From positions 558,001 through 622,000 of the forward strand of contig JASXSU010000001.1 in the NCBI GenBank assembly GCA_030674875.1: a DNA stretch of 64,000 bases, given 5' to 3'. Both the position numbers and the translations under genes were made by a program. Numbering within the stretch: position 1 is the first letter of the stretch; each line of letters begins with the position of its first letter. Positions 58,306-64,000 of this stretch are shown piece after piece. Below the pieces are notes generated by a model. The model was given only the letters and a program-made list of their open reading frames with translations. It ran no database searches and was not told the DNA's origin. This stretch comes from Candidatus Endonucleibacter sp. (ex Gigantidas childressi) (GTDB lineage: Bacteria > Pseudomonadota > Gammaproteobacteria > Pseudomonadales > Endozoicomonadaceae).

Positions 58306-59062
58306 GCGGATTCAAATCTGAAGTGCATCACTTGACTAAGTAGAAGAAAGGGCCAGCTGAAGGTAAGCTCCTACCCTTTTCTCCGGCAAGAGATGAGGAG
58401 ATGACTATAACTTACCAACAACGGGCTTACGAACAACGATGCCAGAGATTTCCACACTAAAGAAAAGCGGTTGCAACCAAAGGGAGATAGCGGAGATCAT
58501 TGGCACCAGCCAGTCCACGGTGAGCCGTGAGTTGGCAAGGAATGCTGGCGAACGTGGATATAGGCATAGGCAAGCACAAGGCCGAACAGGTAGGCGGCGT
58601 ACAGAGTCGGCTCGGGCGAGTAGAATGACGCCAAAAATGATCGAGGTGATTGAATCAAAATTGCGTGTAGAGTGGAACCCAGAGCAGATTTCAGGCTGGT
58701 TGCTGAATGATCAGGAACGACTGATTATACCAGTCGCCTTTCAAGTTGCTACGTTGTTGGCTGCGTTCGCTCACCCAGATCACCTACTGCTCGTAGGCTC
58801 ACGGGGATTCGCTTACTTGCTGCCTAGTAGCAATTTGAAATCCTTTTGGTATAAATGAGAACACCAATGGTTTGTTACGACAATATTTTCCAAAGAATAC
58901 AGACTTTAAAAAGGTCGGCCAGATAGAGGTGAAGCGAGCATTGATGCGGCTTAATTCTCGGCCAAGAAAAGATTGGAATATCAAAACACCCGCCCTGATA
59001 ATGGGTGAACACAGGGCTGCGTTAGCAGCTTAAGCTGTGATGCACTTGGAATTTGAATCCGC
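58306..59062 (+). mobile_element. IS30-family relic, copy C, with ERIC-like insertion
   Basis: Inverted ends GCGGATTCAAATCTGAAGTG and (complement) GCGGATTCAAATTCCAAGTG. The transposase N-terminus reads TYQQRAYEQRCQRF / KSGCNQREIAEIIGTSQSTV, SRELARNAGERGYRHRQAQG (HTH_38) and MIEVIESKLRVEWNPEQISG. It then runs into an ERIC-like element, after which only the C-terminal end (TDFKKVGQIEVKRALMRLNS) is left. Confidence 0.87.
58736..58853. repeat. ERIC-like element inside IS30 copy C
   Basis: 118 bp: TATACCAGTCGCCTTTCAAG, TTGGCTGCGTTCGCTCACCC, TCACGGGGATTCGCTTACTTGC and CCTTTTGGTATA. The right junction (TATAAATGAGAACACC) corresponds to TTAAATGAGAACACC in IS30 copy B; the left side carries a deletion. 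Confidence 0.9.
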
Positions 59063-59163
59063 GAAACAAAGATAGACAATATTCATTCATTATCCTTGCA
59101 TACAAAAACAATAAAAATCAACCAGATAGAAAGCCACAACATTCTTTCTATTTCTTTCATATA

Positions 59164-59302
59164 GAGACCTTTGCACGATTGTTATTTTGCTAGCTGGCTT
59201 CTTTAAAAACGTACTAAATCGATCATTTACAAGCATAAATCATCTATTTTAGTGTGTATTTTCCTCACCAACTAACAAGATTACGGCTCGTGCAAAGGTC
59301 TC
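59164..59302. mobile_element. 139-bp MITE with 15-bp terminal inverted repeats
   Basis: GAGACCTTTGCACGA at the left and TCGTGCAAAGGTCTC at the right are exact complements; ATATA lies directly outside both ends and may be the target duplication. No coding content. The ends resemble IS5-group termini but differ from the IS5 relics in this window. Confidence 0.8.
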
Positions 59303-59418
59303 ATATAAAAGAACATTATTCTTCCCAAACAAATTCATCCATGATAAGTTGCATACGACTAAGTTGTGCTGTACAATGTTTGTTTGCACACCTTCATAAT
59401 GAAATAAGAGATTGATAG

Positions 59419-60048
59419 ATGATGAAAAAGTTACTCATAGCTTCGAGCTTACTACTTTCCGGCTCTGTAATGGCATCTGGTTTTTATGCCGGAGGTCAAC
59501 TTGGTGCTGGTTCAACAAATATAAAGCACACCGATGATGCCATGGTAAAAACTGATCGTGGCGTAGAAGGTATGTTCTACGGTGCCTATATTGGCTACAG
59601 GTATGATTTTGATGAGTTTTTTATGGCCGGCGAGCTGGATTACAATTTCCTCACAGCGAAGCCAGAGATGACTGAGCCTGCAACAAGCGTCAAGGAAGAA
59701 CTCTCACAAGATGGCACAATGGGATTCCATATCCTTGCTGGGCTTCCTATTGGCGAAAGCACAGACATATATGGCCGCATAGGTATTGTACAAACTAAGT
59801 TCAAGGCCGAGTACAAGGCCCCGGCCCCAGTGGGTGACCAGTCCACTGACAAAACCCAGCAAGGCACTGTTTTTGGCATAGGTATGCAGCATCATTTTGA
59901 TGAGATGCTCACCGTGCGCCTTGATTACAGGTATACAATGTATAAAAAATATAAGTTATCAGAGGATCCTAGCAATTCCTTTAATATGCATGAACTAGAG
60001 CCCAGCAGCCAAGCCTTTTCCGTTGGACTTCAATACACTTTTTATTAA
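59419..60048 (+). CDS. Small outer-membrane beta-barrel protein, paralogue 4
   Basis: 209 residues with signal MKKLLIASSLLLSGSVMA, then SGFYAGGQLGAGSTN, GAYIGYRYDFDEFFMAGELD, GLPIGESTDIYGRIGIVQTK, GIGMQHHFDEMLTVRLDYRY and terminal GLQYTFY. It is less AT-rich than the other paralogues and lacks their promoter motif; a MITE lies 117 bases upstream. The start may be either of two adjacent ATGs (59419, 59422). Confidence 0.86.
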   Translation: MMKKLLIASSLLLSGSVMASGFYAGGQLGAGSTNIKHTDDAMVKTDRGVEGMFYGAYIGYRYDFDEFFMAGELDYNFLTAKPEMTEPATSVKEELSQDGTMGFHILAGLPIGESTDIYGRIGIVQTKFKAEYKAPAPVGDQSTDKTQQGTVFGIGMQHHFDEMLTVRLDYRYTMYKKYKLSEDPSNSFNMHELEPSSQAFSVGLQYTFY

Positions 60049-60060
60049 GCAAGTCATTCA

Positions 60061-60089
60061 CAAGAAAGGGATGGTAAGCCCCTTTCTTG
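60061..60089 (+). terminator. Hairpin after barrel paralogue 4
   Basis: CAAGAAAGGG / CCCCTTTCTTG stem with an eight-base loop, 12 bases after the stop codon. No strong T-run follows. Confidence 0.6.
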
Positions 60090-60809
60090 ATGAAATCTTG
60101 CTGGCACACCGGTAAGCCTTATACTATTGGCGCTTCTAAAAATTATTGAGTGCCTTTTTGTGAGGGCTTACCATATTCCGTTACCGGTAGATAAGGAGTA
60201 GCGAAGCAATAAACAACCTCACACCTCTAGATAATAGATATATCAGAATGATTATGATGAGTTTAAAAACTCTTGTACAAGCAAATAAAGCACGTTACCT
60301 TTTGTAAATATGCTCAATTTTAGACTCTGTGTCGAATTGATAAACAGTGAAGCTTTGAAGACATAAATACAATAAGCGCTGATTTTTCTATACCTACTGC
60401 TCTTACTTCAAGCGTGTTATTTTACTCATGCTTTTGGTTGCACCAACCACTACATTCCAGAAGCTACTGAGTTTACTAAAACCCTACAAGTTCAGATGTT
60501 TCTGCACCAATACCGAAAACCTTACAAACAACATTTACTAGAAGATAGAGTACTCCTGATGCCAACAAAAATTTTACTCAAGGCACTCTTTACCTACAGG
60601 TCTAGGCGTAAGTAATGGTCAAAAGAACTATTTTCTCACGATCAGAAAAGACACATAGCAAATTAATCTAGTAAGCTCACCTCTAGAGAGCTTTACCACC
60701 GACGATGAAATATTACAATGATTACAAATTCACTGTTTTTTTATAGCTGAACCTGCCGATATATTAAGTTACTTATCAAGACATTTCCACGAACCCGTAA
60801 CTTGGGCTC
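60090..60809. other. Intergenic stretch without a gene
   Basis: AT-rich, stops in all frames; nothing recognised. Confidence 0.4.
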
Positions 60810-60920
60810 TATACCCAAGTCTAAGTTGCTATGCGGCAGCAAGCGAGCAAAGCCACGAAGACCTGAGGAGCACTAAGTGACTATGATGAGAGCAGCTAAA
60901 CTTCAAAGGCTATGTGGATA
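60810..60920. repeat. ERIC-like element, divergent
   Basis: TATACCCAAGTCTAAGTTGC, GCGGCAGCAAGCGAGCAAAGCC and GAGCACTAAGTGACTATGATGAG. Its core (ACTAAGTGACT) recalls the textbook ERIC core more than other copies do. The right tip is eroded (GTGGATA). The rest up to 61172 holds no gene. Confidence 0.6.
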
Positions 60921-61172
60921 AATCAGGCGGGAACTGCGCACCTAGCGTGAGAGATATAATAATAGGTGAAACTATTCAAATAAGAGCCATACATGAAACT
61001 GAGACCAATACCTTTAAGCAATAGAGTATTATCATAAGGTATTTAATGATAAATACGATGCATTTTTTAAAAAGACCTTTGGATGACTGATGCCGTTGCA
61101 TCGGCTGCCCATGCAAATACTTCTTCTTAATCAATATGCTACTAAAAATAATAATAAGACAGAGTACCAGCT

Positions 61173-63221
61173 ATGAATAACAGGCTATTCAAAGGAATAT
61201 CTTTTTTTGCTATAACATCCATAGCCTCTCTCTTTTCACCTTCAGGTTTCACTACAGATATCAACAAGTTGAAGTCTCAACGAACCTTGTTTACTACAAT
61301 TGAAAAAAAGCTTAAAACCAAAAAAGATAGACTTTACCACAAGAGCCTAAAACAACTTAAAGGCTATCCTTTACTGCCCTACCTGCATTCACTGAACTTG
61401 ATCAACAAGCTAAACAAGCTTTCTCAAAAAGACATTGATAGCCATATAACCACCTGGCCTTCAATGCCTTCAAACAAGCGCCTTCAACAGAAATGGCTTA
61501 TTTTCTTGGCAAAGAAAAAGCGCTGGGCAGATTACCTTACAGCCTTTGAACGCAGTAATATTCGTAGTTCTAAGTACCAATGCCTATACGGTGTTAGCCA
61601 GTATAAAGAAGGAAATAAAAAAATAGCTTGGAAGAAAGCTACTACATTGTGGCTCGTAGGACATTCACAAAATAAGGCCTGCAACCCACTATTTCAAGCT
61701 TGGAAAACCGAAAAACAGCTTAGCCAACAGTTGATCTTTCAGCGCTTTTGGCTGACTATCGCCAAAGGCAATATCAAACTAGCCAAGTATATAGATAAAT
61801 CCATAAGTGATAATGACCTGAAAAAACAAACACAGTTATTCTGGCGCATTCATAATAAACCCCAGCGTTTGACTTCCACCAAAATACTAAACAAAACACA
61901 AGAAAAACACCGCCTTATTTACCTATACGGGATAAAAAAGCTGGCTAGGAAAAACATTACACAGGCGACTAATCTCTGGCTTGCAGATAGAGAGGCATAC
62001 CCCTTCAGCCTTAAGGAAACCACTAAGCTTGACAAATGGCTAGCCATCCGCTTGGCTAAAAACTTTCACGATGACGCCAGTCAATATATTGTACGGATTG
62101 ATCCCAGCTTCAAATATCCAAAGGTAACTAGATGGCGCATTCGATTAGCGCTTATCAATCGGGACTGGAGTAGCGTACTTTCCCTTTCTGAACAACTTCC
62201 CGAAAAAGACATGGAGAAAAATCGCTGGAGATATTGGCGAGCTGTTGCCATAAATCACATAAAGAAACAGCAAGGAAAACTCAATACTAATAAATCAATA
62301 CTAACGCAAGATATATTTACTGACTTGAGCCAAGAGCGTGATTTTTATGGTTTTTTGGTGGCCGATATTAGCAACACTCCTTTCAATATGAACTCTGCCA
62401 AAGATACAGTGGATACCTTACCTCTACAGAAACTTGCCTCCAAATTCGATGCTTTTGAAAGAATTCAAGAATGGCTTTATCATCAACGCTTCTACAAAGC
62501 TCAATCTGAACTTAATCAACTAAAACCTTTTCTATCATCGAAAGAACGCAAAATGGTGGCCTACCTTGCACAACAGTGGAATTGGCATCATCAAGCAATA
62601 CTCACTGCAGCAAAAGAGTCTCTCTGGAATGATCTCCAATTAAGGTTTCCATCACCTCTTTCAAATATTTTTGCTAAATATTCAAAAAAACAAGAAATAG
62701 ATTTGTTCTGGGTCATGTCAATCGCACGCCAAGAAAGCGCTTTTAATCCTAGGGCCAGATCTCACGCTGGCGCTAAGGGGCTTATGCAACTAATGCCTGC
62801 AACTGCCAAACAGACAGCTCATAATTATAAGATAAAATATCGCAAAGAAAGTGATTTATTCCGACCCAAGGTAAACATTGCACTCGGTACAGCCCACCTT
62901 TCCAAGTTGATATCCAAGTTTGAAACAAACAAAGTATTCGCAACAGCTGCCTATAATGCTGGAGCATCAAGAGTTAACTCTTGGCTAAAAAAACGTGGTC
63001 ATTTGCCATTGGATATTTGGATTGAAACCATTCCCTACGATGAAACTCGGCAGTATGTACAGAATGTGCTGGCCTTTCAAGTTATTTACAAGAGCCTAAA
63101 TAATCAAAATCCCAAAATGCTGTCAACAAAAGAAGCAGCAATGATGTCACTAGCCGCATTCTCACCTAGACCAGTTACCATTGAAGAAGTGAGTAGGCGA
63201 GGAACTAACGAAGCCCCATAA
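61173..63221 (+). CDS. slt: Soluble-type lytic murein transglycosylase (Slt70 family)
   Basis: Cleaves peptidoglycan glycan strands with formation of 1,6-anhydroMurNAc in the periplasm. An N-terminal signal-like helix (FKGISFFAITSIASLF) is followed by a long alpha-superhelical U/L region (residues ~30-480) and the catalytic domain. The catalytic Glu is E521 in SIARQESAFNPRARSHAGAK, followed by GLMQLMPATAKQTA, ALGTAHLSKLI and VFATAAYNAGASRVNSWLKK. At 682 residues it is near the usual Slt70 size. The last ~17 codons (PVTIEEVSRRGTNEAP, stop) are read from a type A repeat that has replaced or extended the native 3' end. Confidence 0.92.
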   Translation: MNNRLFKGISFFAITSIASLFSPSGFTTDINKLKSQRTLFTTIEKKLKTKKDRLYHKSLKQLKGYPLLPYLHSLNLINKLNKLSQKDIDSHITTWPSMPSNKRLQQKWLIFLAKKKRWADYLTAFERSNIRSSKYQCLYGVSQYKEGNKKIAWKKATTLWLVGHSQNKACNPLFQAWKTEKQLSQQLIFQRFWLTIAKGNIKLAKYIDKSISDNDLKKQTQLFWRIHNKPQRLTSTKILNKTQEKHRLIYLYGIKKLARKNITQATNLWLADREAYPFSLKETTKLDKWLAIRLAKNFHDDASQYIVRIDPSFKYPKVTRWRIRLALINRDWSSVLSLSEQLPEKDMEKNRWRYWRAVAINHIKKQQGKLNTNKSILTQDIFTDLSQERDFYGFLVADISNTPFNMNSAKDTVDTLPLQKLASKFDAFERIQEWLYHQRFYKAQSELNQLKPFLSSKERKMVAYLAQQWNWHHQAILTAAKESLWNDLQLRFPSPLSNIFAKYSKKQEIDLFWVMSIARQESAFNPRARSHAGAKGLMQLMPATAKQTAHNYKIKYRKESDLFRPKVNIALGTAHLSKLISKFETNKVFATAAYNAGASRVNSWLKKRGHLPLDIWIETIPYDETRQYVQNVLAFQVIYKSLNNQNPKMLSTKEAAMMSLAAFSPRPVTIEEVSRRGTNEAP

Positions 63222-63297
63222 CCCTGCAAAGAGAGGTGATTGAGGTAAGCGTGAGCAACCATAATCCTCACACCTTTTCAAGGGAAATGAATGTATA
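63170..63297. repeat. Type A palindromic repeat overlapping the end of slt
   Basis: ACCAGTTACCATTGAAGAAG, GTAGGCGAGGAACTAACGAAGCC and GTGATTGAGGTAAGCGTGAGC, closing near TGTATA. The slt stop codon lies inside it. Confidence 0.8.
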
Positions 63298-63419
63298 CCG
63301 ATTACCATTGGAGGCGCAAGCAAGCAACAAACGAGCGGAGCCCCAGGAGCCTACGAATAACGAGTAACTGGGCTGAGCTAGAGCCGTCAACACCCCCACC
63401 TTCAAGGATAACTAGTATA
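63294..63419. repeat. Type A palindromic repeat, tandem with the previous one
   Basis: TATACCGATTACCATTGGAGG, GCAACAAACGAGCGGAGCC, GAGCCTACGAATAACGAGTAAC and CCCCCACCTTCAAGG, ending ACTAGTATA. It shares TATA with its neighbour. Confidence 0.78.
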
Positions 63420-63752
63420 CATCTATCTTGGGTATTATGGAGACAAAGACAACTAATCCTTGTTATACATTTTTTACGATTATTCAAGCGTGCCGTGACA
63501 CAAAACTGATTACCCAGATTTTACCCCAAACTCAATTAACAAACTTCTTCGCCACGAGACCCATATTTCTGATATAATAATGCTGCTGCGTACTCCAACT
63601 ACAGATCCAAAGCCTCGCACTTAATTACAAACAGGAAGCTCTAAGTATACTTTAGGTCCGCTGCATCCAAAGTAATTAAAGGTATAAGAAATCCGTAAGA
63701 GAAAGAAGCTAAAAGCTAATACCCTTATAATCTTATAATCTTTTTAAATTAA
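63420..63752. other. Intergenic stretch without a gene
   Basis: No reading frame with support. AT-rich. Confidence 0.4.
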
Positions 63753-63844
63753 GATATCTGTTACCAACGAAGGTATGAGTCTAGCAACCCATTACCCATG
63801 AGTAATAGGTGATTAGAGTGCGTTAAAGCACCAAGGCATGGTAT
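63753..63844. repeat. Type A palindromic repeat, partial
   Basis: GATATCTGTTACCAACGAAGG, CCCATGAGTAATAGGTGATTAG and a closing GGTATA. The segment between the left arm and the core is shortened. Confidence 0.6.
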
Positions 63845-63964
63845 AACCAGCTACCATTGCATCTTTAGGCGACAAAACGAAAGCCCAATGATCCTACCAG
63901 TAGTAGGTGACTGAAGTGGGTGAGAGTAGTCAACAACCCCACACCTTCATAGGGAGTGGGAATA
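63841..63964. repeat. Type A palindromic repeat, tandem
   Basis: TATAACCAGCTACCATTGCA, GGCGACAAAACGAAAGCCC, CAGTAGTAGGTGACTGAAG and CAACAACCCCACACCTTCATAGG. It shares TATA with the preceding copy. Confidence 0.75.
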
Positions 63965-64000
63965 AATGGCGCCTAGAAATTTTATGTATGGATTCAGCAA

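Noticed and set aside
1-64000. CRISPR array
   Set aside because: The many TATA-tipped palindromes are dispersed and lack equal-length unique spacers; no cas genes are present.

Overview
The window comes from a gammaproteobacterium. RibD, a BtuB-type receptor, DarP/YjgA, GcvH, a Slt-type lytic transglycosylase, AqpZ, a CspA-family protein and a one-piece ssrA are all of proteobacterial type. The species cannot be named from sequence alone. The chromosome is AT-leaning and rich in decayed insertion sequences and short palindromic intergenic repeats. This suggests a lineage, perhaps host-associated, with relaxed selection and active small mobile elements.

Layout. 0-28.9 kb is host backbone: a cut-off outer-membrane protein, an IS5-type relic, ribD, a four-gene MCE lipid-transport operon (MlaE-MlaF-MCE-PqiC types), a convergent glycogen-debranching-type gene, a cold-shock gene, a NitT/TauT-type ABC transporter, GDPD, darP, gcvH, a DUF4124 protein, a second IS5 relic, a TfoX C-terminal-domain protein, a PAP2/GtrA/GT9 envelope operon, an IS4 relic, btuB, a hotdog thioesterase, aqpZ, an IS30 relic and ssrA (tmRNA). 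29.2-49.5 kb is a defence island directly behind the 3' end of ssrA. It holds a Wadjet set (jetABCD, minus strand) and, divergent from it, a plus-strand operon: WYL regulator, SNF2 helicase with an embedded GIY-YIG nuclease domain, Septu-like PtuA-PtuB, DUF1156 adenine methyltransferase, DUF499 ATPase and a broken SIR2 gene cut by an IS30 relic. 50.4-64 kb is host sequence again: a PqaA-type gene, an array of four intact plus one decayed paralogous outer-membrane beta-barrel genes separated by IS relics and miniature elements, and slt.

Two related palindromic repeat families fill host intergenic space. One (called ERIC-like here) begins TATACCC, ends GGGTATA, is about 110-128 bp, and closely resembles my memory of the enterobacterial ERIC element. 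The other (type A here) shares the core but has long outer arms built on GTTACCATTGAAGG / CCTTCAATGGTAAC. ERIC-like copies sit inside relics of three IS families; for the IS4-type element an empty site elsewhere in the window shows insertion at TA. One type A copy supplies the last codons of slt. Neither family was seen between about 28.5 and 50.3 kb, which fits recent acquisition of the island.

Working together: the island combines plasmid/foreign-DNA exclusion (Wadjet) with a modification-linked helicase system carrying a nested Septu-like pair. Two of its genes look damaged: jetC carries two compensating frameshifts, and sir2 has a stop codon and an IS truncation. The best leads are the composite helicase/methylase/ATPase operon with its GIY-YIG insertion, the nested PtuAB, the ERIC-like elements in IS transposases, and an unusually long (19-residue) tmRNA tag.
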